A stretch of 64,000 bases of DNA from Gigaspora rosea (taxonomy: Eukaryota > Glomeromycota > Glomeromycetes > Diversisporales > Gigasporaceae), in contig QKWP01000808.1 in the NCBI GenBank assembly GCA_003550325.1, positions 132,622-196,621 on the forward strand, in the 5' to 3' direction. Positions 9,992-22,809 of the stretch are shown here, one piece after another. Under the pieces are notes generated by a model. The model worked only from the letters and a program-made list of their open reading frames with translations. It was not told the origin of the DNA and did no database searches. The stretch's first letter is position 1; each line of letters begins with the position of its first letter. The translations under genes and the position numbers were made by a program.

Positions 9992-12839
9992 ATGAAGTCT
10001 CGGGAAACTCTATTCACAGATTCAACTTTTAAACTTATTGTACCTAACGGTATAGCAAACTGTACCGAAGAAGAATTTGAAACCATTTTTACCTTGAAGG
10101 AAAGAGCTCAAGCATTTTATGGTATACAATTTTATTTAATTATTTTCTGCTTGGGATCTAAATATGTGACTAATGTATGTTAATTTGTAAAAAAAAGACG
10201 AACTCCTCTACTTTTATCTTCATATATGTCTTCCCAATGATTCTAGCATTACTGATAAAGGAGCAGCCACATTATTTTTCCAACAACTTGAAATATTTGT
10301 TGAAGCATTAATCATCGATGCAAATGCATCTACTACTTCGAATCCACTCCCCGCTCCTCCGCCAGTATATCGTTTACCCCCGGGTAAATCTCGTGAAACT
10401 TCTACATCGACTTCGCCCTCAATACCAGGTACTCCTTTACCACCACTTATGGACAAGAGACCATCTAAACCACCAGATGGTACAATAATTTATTCTTATT
10501 TATATAACCAAAAAACGAAGGATCGTCAGATGTTGGTCTTTGAAAAAAATGGATCATGGTCATGTTTGGTACCATTGGTAGTCCCTGTAGGTAAGTCTTG
10601 AAATTTTGTTTTTAATTTTAGCCTTATTTAATTATTTTAAATTTGATTGTCATATAACAGATTTTGTTGCAAAAACAAAGTTAAAAACATTTATTATTAT
10701 TTGATATATAATTAGCTTATGTAAAAACCCGTGCTCAGATTCCGGCATTGGCACTTAATGCAACTATTACGCAAATTCCTCTATCGGACGAATTAAAAGA
10801 TAATGGAAAGATATTTGATTCTGAAACGTCTAATGGTGAAAATTTTGGCATGACAAATTTGTTAGAAAGCTTAAATAATGGTGAGTTGAAACCATTTTAA
10901 ACGATCGATTCTTTACATACAACCATCCAATTATATTCACCTTATAACTTGTTAAATAATGATTGAAAGATCCATCATTCGAATCTCTTACTGCAAGTTT
11001 ACTACTCCCAACAAACCGTCTATTCAACAATGAAACTAGACGTTCGTCTTTAAATTTAAACCAAAATTCTTCACCCCCATTGAAAAATAGTATACGTAAA
11101 GTTTTATCTATAAAGTCAGCTCTCAATGTACGCATGCGAACTACTAGTGTGTCTCCTTTAGATCATGTGTTAATGATGTCTGTCGAATTGGAGAATAACA
11201 CCGATGCAGGTTGTTCATTTTCCGTTGAGGAAGTTAAAGTAGATATTGATCATGGCTTTGTGACAAGATACGATTTTGAGTCTGCAACTAAGCAATCGGT
11301 AATAATCTTTAATAAATTAATTATTATTATTATTTTTGAAAAACATTAAAAGGATGATACTTACAAATTTAGATAATGATCATCCCAGGATAAATTTCCA
11401 ATAACGCTTCATCCTGTCGACCAAGTTACGTTTTTATATAGTATTACGATTCTAGAAGATCTATCACTTCCAAAATTGTCTTCACAATTTTGTCCTACGC
11501 CACAACCTCATTCTAGACCAACATCTCGTCGTACCTCCGTATCATCAGTATTTTCGATTACTTCTGGTTCACCTATTGCAGAAGAGCGTCAGCGTCATGT
11601 TTCAATTATTGCAAAGGGATCACCAATTCTCGATGGAACGAAGTGTCGAAGCATTGAATCGAGGTGGAATTGCATGCTAGATCTAACTAATCTACGAAGA
11701 CGTGAAGATTCTTTGCCATTGCCTATGCCAATCAATCCAAATCAAAAACCTATATCACAGACAAAATCTGGGCAATCTAGGGGCAACACTTTGTTTTCAC
11801 CAACCGTTTCATCAACGTCAAATAATTTTAAAGGCTTTCATTCAACATCAGACTCTAATGGAAAGATTAAAAAGGCAGCAAATCTCCCCCCCATACCTGA
11901 CAACAATGCGATTGGTAATGGTATTCTCACTGGAGGCAGAGCTCCTATGACTTCCAGACCTATGGAAATGGAAGTTGGTGATGGTGTTGTTGTTTCCTTC
12001 TTGGGTAAATACCAAAAAATAAAAATAAAAAAAAACTGATTATATTTAATGTATTATACATCTAACCTTATTAATATTTTTATTAAATTTCAGTTAGCTC
12101 CAAAGTTGTTTTGGGTAAGTTGTTCACAATACATATTTTCTTCGTCAATAGATCAAAGCATGTAAGACGATTTACTGTGGTGGTGCCCAATAAAAAACGG
12201 CCAAATGAAAAGTAAGATTAAAAATATATTATGATTCTATATATTATTTAAATTTTACTTTTGTCCTAATTACTTTTAATAATTGACAGAGCAATCAAAA
12301 ACATACCAATACCACCAGCAACGGTAAAACTGCAAAATTCAGCGGACCTACTTATAAACGGCAGTCAAACAAATCAATTAGAACCATCTATGGAAGAAGC
12401 AGGTAATTAATTATTTTACAAGCAAATTTTAATTTCATTAGTACTAAAATGGAGGTTTTATGCATTTTAAAGATTTCATAAGGAAATATCTAGAACACGA
12501 AACTCCAGACGCTGATATTGTTTGTTTGGAAAATAATGTTCGGATCGGGTAAGAGCATAAATTGTATTAGCATATTATTCCTGTTTATTTATTTATATTA
12601 ACTGTATTAAACCTAGGCCATTGAACCCTTCAACGTGCGAATCAGTTGCATTGCATTTCATTGCAATCAAAGAATCGATGCATGTTATTGATTTAGTTCA
12701 ACTGGTGGATAATGATACTGGTTTCATAACAAATCTTAGAAATGTCTTGGAAATTTACGTTGCAAAAACTGTTACACCTAAAAAGGGAAAAAAAATTCTT
12801 GAGATGAATGGTGGTATGGAAGTACAGGTTAATGGATAA
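9992..12839 (+). CDS. TRS65: TRAPPII complex subunit Trs65-like
   Basis: Nine exons join in phase: 9992-10121, 10198-10590, 10716-10880, 10970-11298, 11389-12004, 12094-12211, 12290-12402, 12473-12548 and 12617-12839, giving 720 residues. The N-terminal part has the family pattern FYDELLYFYLHICLP followed by LFFQQLEIFVEALI. The C-terminal half is beta-rich and Ig-like: LMMSVELENNTDAGCSFSVE, FPITLHPVDQVTFLYSITIL, SKVVLGKLFTIHIFFVNRS and DADIVCLENNVRIGPLNPST. Trs65 is a fungus-specific subunit of TRAPPII, the tethering complex and Ypt31/Rab11 exchange factor of late Golgi traffic. A serine/proline/threonine-rich loop (about 340-540) is probably disordered. An in-frame ATG at 9971 would add seven residues; 9992 was preferred but this is not certain. 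Confidence 0.88.
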
Positions 12840-13585
12840 TTGCGAATGACGTTATCATTTTTGATATTTTAAATGGTTATTTTAAATACGTTCGTTATGG
12901 TAATTCATTGGGCGGTACGGTTTGGCATTTCTATCCTTCCAATTAATGTGATAAAGACATTCATAATTATTTTGACTATGATTTTTTCATGTAAAATAAA
13001 GCGTCACTTTAATACAAAATGGGTTGTTTGCCTAGTTAATATTAGTTTGCGCATTAGAGATGACTTAAATGCACATAATTTCGTCTTATACCTACAAGTG
13101 AAAATTATTGCTCTCAAACTTAAAATAGTGATAGGTATCGACTATAATTTTCTAGTCAACTAATCTTTAGACTTAAATTCGGTTACTTTGAATTTTTTCA
13201 AGAAATTTGATCGACCATGCGTGTAATAATCTGTATCATATTAGATAGCTATTGCAAAGATGATAAATTATTTTGATATTTATTTTTGCAAAATATAGTT
13301 TAAACTTTTAAATTATACATAGTTAGATTTTTCTAAATATAATTCTTTTAAATATAATTTTTAAATCTATTTCTTATAAAGTCTTTTTAAATATGCATTT
13401 TTGCTTAAAACCAACTAATGCAATATTTATAGATTTTTATCTTTTTAAATTATTTTGAAAGTATATATTATCTAAATTTTAGTAATTTTGCTAACAAACT
13501 ATTTTAGATAGTTAATATATAAAGATTTAAATATAAAATTTACCAATTTTATATAAAAAATTAACTACTGTATATACACTTTTTA
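12840..13585. other. AT-rich intergenic region
   Basis: This region follows the TRS65-like gene. A 96-codon frame at 12873 begins just after the stop codon, is hydrophobic and has no recognisable domain; I treat it as chance. The rest is AT-rich without visible genes. Confidence 0.5.
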
Positions 13586-13932
13586 TATGGAGTGCTCCGT
13601 ATTAAAAGGGCCCATTTTTACAATTTTTTGAAAAATGAGTTTTTATTAAATTCATGTAAATTTTGACATAATTGATATTTTTCAATTATTAATAAAAGTT
13701 GATTTGCATAATAAAAAATCAAGATAATTTAAAAAGAAAAATTACATGAGGCTGCGTAGAGCCAACACGTCACGAGATTATCCGATAGTCACCTGCCTTC
13801 TTTAACCAATCAAAATCGTGAAATTTAATTAATCCCGAATCAGTCCGAAAATCAAAACAAATGGTTAAACTCAATTATCTCAAAATGAGATAAATGTAAA
13901 AATGGGACCTTTTAATACGGAGCACTCCATAT
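13586..13932. mobile_element. mariner-like MITE with GGAGTGCTCCG ends
   Basis: The ends are long near-perfect inverted repeats (ATGGAGTGCTCCGTATTAAA at 13587, complement ending at 13931), each continuing with a CCCATTTTTAC tract. Flanking TAT/ATA sequence fits a TA-type target duplication. The roughly 345-bp interior has a less AT-rich patch (13750-13860) but no open frame. Confidence 0.8.
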
Positions 13933-14269
13933 ATTTAAAGAATCTTTATAGTTTTTTACTTTATAAAAATATATTATTATTAATTATTAACAAAATATTT
14001 TTTGTACATTTGGAAAAAGAGGCATTAGTATATAATCTTAATAAAAATTTTTATACTAATTTTGGTAAAAATTCTAATAATATTTTTTATATAAATTTTC
14101 TAATAATATTTTTTTGTACAAATAAAATTTTAATAAAAAACAGTAAAAAATAATAAAATATTTGTACTTTTTTATATTTTTGTAGTTTTTTTATTTTTAT
14201 TTTTTATTTTTTGTTTCAAGGATTTTATTTAGTTACTTTTTAGAAGTATAATATAGATAAAAGTACAAC

Positions 14270-14385
14270 TAATTACATATACACTTTTGGTATTTAATTT
14301 AAGTAGTCTATCCAAAGGTTCTATACTAGCTACTATATATATTTGCAATATAATTATAGAAATTGCTTATATACAGTTAATCTTG
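14270..14385. repeat. dispersed repeat, copy A (partner at 45545)
   Basis: A stretch with AATTTAAGTAGTCTATCC, AAAGGTTCTATACTAGCTAC and a later GAAATTGC tract matches 45545-45665, where the phrase reads TAATTTAAGTAGTTTGCCCG. The copies diverge at many positions. The nature of the parent element is unknown. Confidence 0.55.
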
Positions 14386-14714
14386 ACTTTTTAGATCATT
14401 TTTTATATCCTTAGAACTCTATTTTGTACAAGTACAAACTAGCTTATCCTTAATAAAAAAATTAGTTAAACTAATTTTTGCTCTATTTAGATATTATCTA
14501 ATCTTTGGTAATTTATATTATAATATTCAATCAACTTTTTCTAATAATTATCTGGACCAAATTTTTTCTTTTTTTTTTTTTTTTTAACCTGTGGCATGTT
14601 TACTATAGAATGTTTTACAAGATTTTAATATATTACTAAAAACAGAATCTATAGAAAATTGTTAAAAATAACATTAATATTATTAAATAGAAAAGATTTA
14701 TACAAAAATAGTTA

Positions 14715-15030
14715 CTGTATGTGTCCAAAATTAAGCTACCTTTTTTGAACAAAAAATTACACAAAAAACTGAAGTAGTTTATTTTTAAATTGTTGAATTT
14801 TTTTGAAAAATTAAAATACATACTAATAAAAAATTGTTCAAATACTACTAAACTTTTATTATAAGTGTATTTTAATGTTCTGAACAAGTTTACTTAATAA
14901 CACTTGTGGAGGTTTACTTAGTAAAATTTAGACATTTATATATAGCACTGCTAACAATTTTTCTTTAATTTTTCAAAAAAATAAAGGGGTAGCTTATTTT
15001 AAATAGTAGCTTAATTTCAGACACATATAG
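14715..15030. mobile_element. mariner-like MITE, 316 bp, TA duplication
   Basis: The termini are CTGTATGTGTCC and, on the other strand, CTATATGTGTCTG, both running on into AAATTAAGCTAC. TA dinucleotides flank it at 14713-14714 and 15031-15032. The interior (TTTACTTAGTAAAATTTAGA) resembles the interior of the 1287-2038 element, so the two families share core sequence. Confidence 0.8.
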
Positions 15031-15172
15031 TAAAAAGCAAACCAAATAGTAACCTATTTATTGTCCGGAGCGTAGCAGAGAACTTTATATATTTATATAA
15101 GATAATACAAAAGTTACATTTTTGATAAATCAAATATTAAAAATGTAACTTCTGTATTTGGTGTCTGTTTGC

Positions 15173-15631
15173 TAGTGATACAAATCAATGAAAATTTTTC
15201 AATCGATTAGTTGATAGATCATTTTATTCAACTAATTGATTAATCGATTTTATTCAACAATTGATTAGTTGGACAATTGATTAATCGACTAATCGATTAA
15301 TCGATTAGTTGACTAATCGATTGACCAACTAATCAATTGGCCAACTAATCGATTAGTTGAATAAATAATAACCGAAACTTGGTAAAATACACATAAAGTA
15401 GCAACTAAAACAGCCGGGTTGATATTCTTATATGATCAGTTGATTAAACAACCAATTGTCTAGTTGATTAATTGACTAATTGACTAGTTGATTAATCAAT
15501 TAGTTGGCCAATCGACTAATTGATTAGCCGACTAATTGATTAATCGACTAAGTTGGGTCTGTAAAATTCAAATCGATTAGTTGTCAACTTTACAACTAAT
15601 CGATTAATTCAATTTTTGATTTGTATCACTA
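15173..15631. mobile_element. hAT-like element filled with ATCGATTAGTTG repeats
   Basis: The ends are TAGTGATACAAATCAA inverted, flanked by CTGTTTGC (15165-15172) and CTGTCTGC (15632-15639), an 8-bp duplication with one mismatch. Nearly all of the interior is made of irregular TAATCGATTAGTTGAC-type units in both orientations, so the element is a mass of overlapping palindromes. It has no coding content. Confidence 0.8.
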
Positions 15632-15639
15632 CTGTCTGC

Positions 15640-16289
15640 ATATATATAATAGTTACATTTTTGATATATCATATTGTTTTGACTTGTGTCGTATCAAAAA
15701 ATGAAATTAGATTTAGTATGCTTTAGACACACAATGCTATACATTAACCTAGTATATAGCTCAGAGTTCTATTACTATTAGGGCATGTATAGTATCAATT
15801 TTATTAGCTTATATTAATCAGTAGGACCTTTTTTAACTGTAAGTCTAGTGAATTGACTCGAAAAACAATTGTTGATCGATAATTGATTAAAGAAAGTTTT
15901 CAAAGATTGATCAAAAATCGATTATATATATTTGCATCAGGAGAATTTTTTAGGTGCAGATCTGCGCAGATTTTTAAAACCCGATAATAATCATAAATCT
16001 GCGAAGATCTGTGACCACAATTATAGTTGAAGAAAAATTTTTAACAAATTCTGCGCAGATTTTAGAAATATATAAATTTGCGCAAATTTTTATTAAATAA
16101 TAAAAAGTGTAATAACCTTAATAAACCTTAATTCGGGCCAAAATTTAGAGTGAATTCACTAGTTATATTATATTAATTTATTTACTATATTTTTATTTAT
16201 ATATTTATTTAAATTTATTTAATTAATAATATATTTTTATTTTACATTTATATATAATATCACTTATACATTATAAATATCTTATACTA
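15640..16289. other. intergenic region with TGCGCAGAT motifs
   Basis: Between 15950 and 16090 short phrases such as TCTGCGCAGATTTT and ATCTGCGAAGATCTG recur, and similar phrases occur at 22590-22735. They may be decayed copies of one element. No gene is visible. Confidence 0.45.
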
Positions 16290-16390
16290 ATCCTGTGCTA
16301 CCCTAACCCTAAACTTTTATACTAAATTTCGCACTACCCTAACCCTAATCCTGTGCTACCCTAACCCTAATCCTGCACTACCCTAACCGG
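16290..16390. repeat. telomere-like CCCTAA clusters
   Basis: ACCCTAACCCTAA appears three times, separated by short spacers such as TCCTGTGCT, with a further CCCTAACC at 16380. CCCTAA is the complement of the usual fungal telomere unit TTAGGG. Here the copies are short and interrupted, so this is interstitial. Confidence 0.7.
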
Positions 16391-16479
16391 CTCCTATGTA
16401 ATCTCACTCTATTCTAACTACTCTTCACTACTATAAACTTTACTCTAAATTATAACCTTTTCCTAACCTTACCCTAGCA

Positions 16480-17194
16480 CTAACTCAAAATCGTCGTGTT
16501 AAGTGAAGACATTAAGAAATAACACGAAACAGCATCGACAAAAGCGAAGGCCAACGAATTTCCACTGACTCCAATGACGAAAAGGCCCAACTATATGCCC
16601 AGAAGTAAATTGAAGAGACCGAAAGATGGAAGCACAAAATACGACCATATATACCCGATTCTAAGCCAAAGGTTCCAGTTCGAAACTTCAATACCTGGCA
16701 TTCTAGCAAAGCCAACCTACGAAAGAAAAGAAATTCAACTCAAGCCAAGAAGAAAAAAAAAAACAGAACAAACAAAGAAAAAAAATTATTTATTTTACAT
16801 AAAGGTTGGTCCTGTCAAGAAAATCCCTGCCTAGGTATTATTAACCAATCCCTAATCTTAAAGATCCCAGCCGTAATCTCCACTACCTGGTGTTCTAACG
16901 AAATAAACCTACAGAAAGTTCAAGCTAAAAGAGATAAATAAATAAATAAAAAAAAAACGATGAAAAAAAAAAACAGAGAAAAAAAAAACCACTTATCTTA
17001 CAGATCCCAAGCGAAAACAACGCATTAGCAGGCCGAAAAATAGGTTGGAGATGGTAACCACGTACTGAAAAAGTGATCTAGATCCAGGAACGAACTGAAA
17101 ATAAAGATTAAATAAATAAATTAGAAAGAAAAAAAATTAATAGTATTAAATAAATAAAAAGCAGATACTTATCTTACAGATCCCGATTTAGTGA
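16480..17194. repeat. degenerate tandem repeat with CTTATCTTACAGATCCC
   Basis: The phrase CTTATCTTACAGATCCC (variants at about 16853, 16996 and 17168) recurs after A-rich tracts, giving imperfect units of about 140-170 bases. The DNA is A- and C-rich on this strand. An 86-codon frame at 16574 is basic and lies inside the array; I do not think it is a gene. The 4.1-kb hAT element inserted at the last unit. Confidence 0.6.
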
Positions 17195-18350
17195 AGCAAG
17201 ACTACTGATGCGAACGGCTAGAGCCGAGCCGTGAGCTGAATGGCTAAGCCGAGCCGATCATCGACTCGGCTATGAGTCCACTAATAAGGTATCGGCTTCA
17301 AAAATGGCTTGGCTATGAAGCTTAAAACCGATCATCGGCTCAGCTATGGGTGGGTCTACTAATAAAGTAGAAGTATCGTGATTTAAATTATGTTGGTGCT
17401 TTTTTTAAAAACTATTTCACAAAAAGGATAAAAAAGCTACAAGTTCGTATGTTCTATAGTACGCTCACGACTTGTAATGTTGCAACTAGTTAAAAGATTT
17501 CCCAACTGGCTAAATAAACAGTATAATAAATATTATAAATTAAAAAATCTTTATTTATATGTAATTATAATATACAGCGCAAGACCTTAAATTAATTAAA
17601 ATTTATTAAATAAATCAATTTAAGTATAAATTAATTTAAGCAATAAGACTGATGATATCAGAAAATTTTTAGGGTAATGATTGAATTAAGGATCCGCAAA
17701 TAAGGTTTTTATGAAGGAATCAGGTTTCACTTCTAAGCCAACATTTATATTTAACAATTTAACTAACTGGTATTTTTTATTATAATAAAAATTTATACGT
17801 TGGAGCATTATGTAAATCAAAAAATATTGACGCTCCATTTGATTTAATTTTAGTAATCATTTAGTATTATATCTAGCTGCTTGCTAAAAATCTTTAGCAT
17901 TTTTGAACTTCGTTAGATGATAAGTTCCTATTATATTATTAGCCAATTCACCGAAAATTTTCTACTTATTTTGAAATCATTTGCATACGATCAACCAGTT
18001 TGCAGAAAATTTACCGGCAATTTGAATCAAAAACTTGACTTGATAGTAGAATAAGATAAGCTAACAATCAAGCCAGCCATGGTTTTGGAACTTTAACAAT
18101 GGTTTTGGAGCAAAGCCACTTCAAGCTGGATAACTGGCTTGAGAAAATCACGTTAATCCGGCTTGATTTTTAGCCAATCCGTCTCAACATAGTTCGATAG
18201 TAGGTTAATCATAAAATTTACACGAAGAAAAAAAATCAAATTTTTTATAAAAAAAAAAAAAAAAAAAATCTTACTGTCATAGCCTCAAAAAATCCACGAA
18301 TAATTTCTTAATATAGATTTGGTATAACCTGTGATTAGTAAATGAGCGAC

Positions 18351-18469
18351 GGTCTAAAAAAAAATATCTGAAACTTTGAGAATTCTTGACTGATAATTAG
18401 TTTAATCATGTAATGATTTTGATGATCAGTTAGAGAATCCTCAAATTCTCAGATGACTTTTTTTAGACC
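18351..18469. repeat. 119-bp foldback element nested in the hAT element
   Basis: The arms GGTCTAAAAAAAAATATCTG and its approximate complement ending at 18469 enclose a second matched pair (GAGAATTC with TGACTGATAATTAG and its complement), so the whole block is an imperfect hairpin. No target duplication is obvious. It sits 90 bases before the transposase start. Confidence 0.65.
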
Positions 18470-18562
18470 AATTCTCAAATATAAAAAAAGCTCAAAACGT
18501 ATCTGCATATTTTAACTCGATTTTAAAAAATTAACACTAACTTCTTACAAACATATATTGCG

Positions 18563-20569
18563 ATGGATACTGATCTTTTTGAAAATATTCCTGACAACAA
18601 TACGGCTGAAAGTGTTGCGACTACAAGCAATAGTGTGAATATCACATCCGATGTCCCTATTGTTTTAAAAAAACCTAGTTCTAAACTTCCCTCTCCCGTT
18701 AAAGCCTATTTTTCACAAAAAACTATTGATAATAAGTCTGTAATTTGCAGTATCTGTAAAAGCGAATTCAGCATAAATACAGCTACCGGTAACTTACGTA
18801 AACATCTTGACTCTTGACATCCGGGCTGGGAAACAAACAAATCAATGCCAATTCAACAATTTCTTACATTTACGCCTGAAGCTACAATTTCAAAACAATC
18901 CCTCACGATGGCTCAAAAAACAAAATTTAATATATTAGTGGCCGAGTGGATTGTAGCAGATACTCTACCCTTTTCTATAGTTTCAAGCCAATTGTTTGCT
19001 ACTATGTTCCGATATCTTAATAGTAGTATAGAATTGCCTTCACGTGATGTTATTAAGCCTATCGTTCAAAAGGCCTTTGCCGTAATGCAAGAAGATATTC
19101 AATCTCTTTTTGAACAAATTTTTAGTAAAATTTCTATTACGTTAGATATTTGGACCTCTCGTGCTAATTTGCCTTTTATTTGTATTACGGCACATTGGAT
19201 AGATAGTGACTGGAGCCTCAAGAAAATATTGCTTGATATTTGTATACTCCCTCATCCACATATGGGCGACGAAATTGATGCTAAATTGTGTTCTGTTTTT
19301 GTGGCATTTAATATTACTGACAAGATTCTCTGTGCTACTACCGATGGAGGCTCTAATATGATTTTAGCAATGCGATTGTTAAAGGATAATTTGGTTTTAC
19401 AAAATTATAATTTTCGTTTTCAATCTCGTCATTGCTTGGCACATGTGTCTTGAATCTTGTCGTTACAAACGGTTTATCGGCTATTAAATCGTCAATTGAA
19501 AAAGTGCGTAATTTTGTTAATGTCGTCTTATCCTTATCATCTCTAACTCAGGATTTTAAAGAACTCGGGTAATCGGTTGGTGAAGGTGAAGCAACTTGTA
19601 AAATTCCACAGGACGTTTTGACCCGTTGGAATAGTACTTATCTTATGCTTTCAACCTATATAACCATGCCTACAACAATTTCAGCTATAATTAGGGCAAT
19701 AAAAAACTTGAGAAATTTAAACTCACCTCACAAGAAGAGACTAATCTTCAAGCCGCAGCACAGTTTCTTAAGCCGTTTTATGAAACCACTAATGTTCTTT
19801 CTGGTAGCATGTATACGACTTTAGGCATTTCAATTCTACTAATTGATGATATTGTCGAAAATATTTCATCGTGCATTCAAAATTTAGAAAGTCCAGAATT
19901 TTTCAAAACGGCCGCAACTCAAATATCCAAAAAAATGCAAAAATACGCTAATGAAATTTATGACAAAATAGTATTTATAGCCACTATTCTCGATCCTCGG
20001 ATTAAACTAGAATTAATACCTGTTGACATGAATACTGAAGCAAATCGTACCATTTTTAATAATATTTTTAGAACTGAATATGCTGAACTTGTTTTAAATA
20101 ACTCCTCAACTTCTCTTACTTCCGCTATCACACATACCTCTTTTCCCTCTTCTATCTCCGTTACCTCCTCTACTTCTCTTACCTCCTCTACTTCCTCTAT
20201 CTTCTCTATTTCTCCTACCTCGCCTACAAATTTAAAGGTACCGTTAAACTTAACATATACAGAGCAAATTGCTCAAAAAAAACGAAAACCAACCAATTTC
20301 ACAAATAAAGCAGATGAACTTACCCAATATTTAAGTGAGGCTGTTTTATCTATGAACGTCGACCCCTTGAACTGGTGGAAACTCAATTGTACACGTTTTC
20401 CGTATTTGTCTCAAATGGCCAAAGATTATTTGGCCATTCAATCTACATCAGTTCCCTCCGAACAAGTATTTTCCAAAGCGGGTAATACTGTTCGAGCCAA
20501 ACGTGTATACAGGCTCTTATGTGTATTAATTCTTGGTTAAAACATGGAGTTAAGTTTCGCAAAGAATGA
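18563..20569 (+). pseudogene. hAT transposase pseudogene (BED finger, DDE, dimerisation domain)
   Basis: The domain order is classic hAT. There is a BED zinc finger (VICSICKSEF, LRKHLDS), an RNase H-like core (SITLDIWTSRANLPFICITA with the first Asp, ATTDGGSNM with the second) and the C-terminal dimerisation domain (DPLNWWKLNCTRFPYLSQMA, SVPSEQVFSKAG). A variable serine/threonine run lies at about 20100-20225. Damage seen: TGA in the BED finger (18815-18817), a frameshift near 19445 after CLAHV, TAA at 19570-19572, a frameshift near 19700, and a deletion near 20500 where about 20 residues are missing before ALMC.NSWLKHGVKF. No active protein can come from this copy. Confidence 0.92.
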
Positions 20570-21307
20570 GAAGGGCATTAGGCCTATATATATATTTTTT
20601 CTTTTTTTTTTCTCTCTGCTTATCTGTAATATAATAATAAAGTTAGTATAGATTTCAGCTAAACCCATAGAATAGTAATTACCTTAGTTACAATCGAATT
20701 GTATTAATCGAATTAATCGTATTACCTAAAACCTGTATTAAAAATTATAAAAAAAATTTCGCTTTGAATAAATAAGACAGAAAAAAAGTTAATAACTTAA
20801 TAGATTAACCGTTGAAATCAAAGTAAAAGGTTAACTCTAAGTAGTTCAAATACTTATCTCTAAGTTTTGCCCATAATAAATTGTCTCATTTTACTTTTCT
20901 TTGCTCTCATTACTATTGAAAAACTTTATTAAATCATAAAAAGAAAAAGATGGCTCAGTAGAGCCTTAATCTTTGAAGTCAGAGTAGAAGTAAATTATGA
21001 ATACTTATCTTATTTGTAATTAAATCATTTTTCTTTGCTCTCGTAATAGTGCCTTAATCAATCGAAAAAAAGAATATTAAAAACCTATCAATTGTAATTA
21101 AGAGCAAGTAGAGTATAATTACGGCTTAGCTTAAATTGAGAGCAGCTTATAAATGTTCAGGGTGATCGGCTTATAAATGGCTCGGCTTGAGGATGATCAG
21201 CTTATAAACGGCTCGGCTCTGGATATAGAGCTGAAGGATCGGCTTGGCTTAGTAAATATTAGCCGTGAGCCGAGCCGAGCCGAGCTGTTCGCATCACTAA
21301 GCAAGAC

Positions 21308-21386
21308 AATGCGAAAAGGGTAAAAAAAAGAAAAAAAATAAACGAAAAAAAAAAGAAAAAAAAAATAAGAAACGAAAAAAAAAAAA
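21308..21386. other. A-rich low-complexity sequence before gap
   Basis: Runs of A with single G, C or T interruptions lead into the gap. It is probably the flank of the array in which the hAT element landed. Confidence 0.7.
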
Positions 21387-22151
21387 NNNNNNNNNNNNNN
21401 NNNNNNNNNNNNNNNNNNNNNNNNNNNNNNNNNNNNNNNNNNNNNNNNNNNNNNNNNNNNNNNNNNNNNNNNNNNNNNNNNNNNNNNNNNNNNNNNNNNN
21501 NNNNNNNNNNNNNNNNNNNNNNNNNNNNNNNNNNNNNNNNNNNNNNNNNNNNNNNNNNNNNNNNNNNNNNNNNNNNNNNNNNNNNNNNNNNNNNNNNNNN
21601 NNNNNNNNNNNNNNNNNNNNNNNNNNNNNNNNNNNNNNNNNNNNNNNNNNNNNNNNNNNNNNNNNNNNNNNNNNNNNNNNNNNNNNNNNNNNNNNNNNNN
21701 NNNNNNNNNNNNNNNNNNNNNNNNNNNNNNNNNNNNNNNNNNNNNNNNNNNNNNNNNNNNNNNNNNNNNNNNNNNNNNNNNNNNNNNNNNNNNNNNNNNN
21801 NNNNNNNNNNNNNNNNNNNNNNNNNNNNNNNNNNNNNNNNNNNNNNNNNNNNNNNNNNNNNNNNNNNNNNNNNNNNNNNNNNNNNNNNNNNNNNNNNNNN
21901 NNNNNNNNNNNNNNNNNNNNNNNNNNNNNNNNNNNNNNNNNNNNNNNNNNNNNNNNNNNNNNNNNNNNNNNNNNNNNNNNNNNNNNNNNNNNNNNNNNNN
22001 NNNNNNNNNNNNNNNNNNNNNNNNNNNNNNNNNNNNNNNNNNNNNNNNNNNNNNNNNNNNNNNNNNNNNNNNNNNNNNNNNNNNNNNNNNNNNNNNNNNN
22101 NNNNNNNNNNNNNNNNNNNNNNNNNNNNNNNNNNNNNNNNNNNNNNNNNNN
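21387..22151. other. assembly gap (765 N)
   Basis: Unknown bases. Both edges are A-rich low-complexity sequence, which probably explains the break. Confidence 0.99.
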
Positions 22152-22500
22152 AAAAAAATTAATTAAATAAAAAAAAAAAACGTTAAAGAAAAAATAAAAA
22201 ATAATAAAAAATAATAAAAAAAACGTATAAAAAAAAACTATAAAAAATAAAAAAAAACATAAAAAAAAATAAAAAAAAACGTAACTTATAAAAAAAAATA
22301 AGAAAATAAAAAAAATATAAAAATAAACAAAAAAATCATATAAAAAATAAAAAAAACATATAAAAATAAAAAAATCATATAAAAAATAAAAAAAACCCCG
22401 TAAAAATAAAAAATGTATAAAAATAAACAAAAAAAAAGATAAAATCGTTAATAAAAAAAATAAAAAAATTTTTAAATAGAAAAAAAAAAGTGGTTTGTTT
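22152..22500. repeat. A-rich satellite-like sequence after gap
   Basis: Repeats of AAAAAATAAAAAAAACGTAT type run for about 290 bases, with recurring CATATAAAAATAAAAAA. Nothing here is a gene. Confidence 0.75.
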
Positions 22501-22809
22501 ATTTATTTATTAATTTGGTTTGTTTTGTTTATTGATTTTCTCCTTGTGCTCTTACGCAATAAGTAGTTACTGTATAGTTTTGGAGATTATCGCAGATTAT
22601 AATAGGCGGCGCCTGTTATAATTTGCGAAGATAAATATTTGCACAGATTTTTGGCAAAAAATCTGCGAAGAACTGCAAAATTCTAAATTTTGAAGATCTT
22701 TGCACTTATTTGATAAATTTGAAGATCACTACAGATTATCAATGTTTTTATTTTTCTGATGTTAATCAAGTATAATCAATTAAGCATAAAATTTATAAGC
22801 TCGAGCATA

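Larger units (their letters stand above)
17203..21299 (+). mobile_element. hAT DNA transposon, near full length, inactive
   Basis: The 4,097-bp element has perfect 8-bp flanking duplications AGCAAGAC (17195-17202 and 21300-21307). Its termini are TACTGATGCGAAC and, on the other strand, TAGTGATGCGAAC. The regions next to both ends are rich in GAGCCGAGCCG and CGGCTCGGCT motifs (17215-17350 and 21170-21290), typical subterminal transposase-binding repeats of hAT elements. It contains one transposase pseudogene and a nested palindromic element at 18351-18469. Confidence 0.92.

Noticed and set aside
10220..11135. Minus-strand frames of 78 and 101 codons
   Set aside because: They lie antisense to clear exons of the TRS65-like gene and have no domain of their own.
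12873..13163. 96-codon frame directly after the TRS65-like gene
   Set aside because: Hydrophobic AT-rich translation with no domain, no promoter and no splice link; most likely part of the 3' untranslated region.
16290..16390. True telomere end
   Set aside because: Only two-unit CCCTAA clusters broken by spacers, with kilobases of ordinary sequence on both sides.
21297..22430. Long minus-strand open frame of 377 codons
   Set aside because: Most of it is the 765-base gap; the rest is phenylalanine/isoleucine encoded by A-rich low-complexity DNA.
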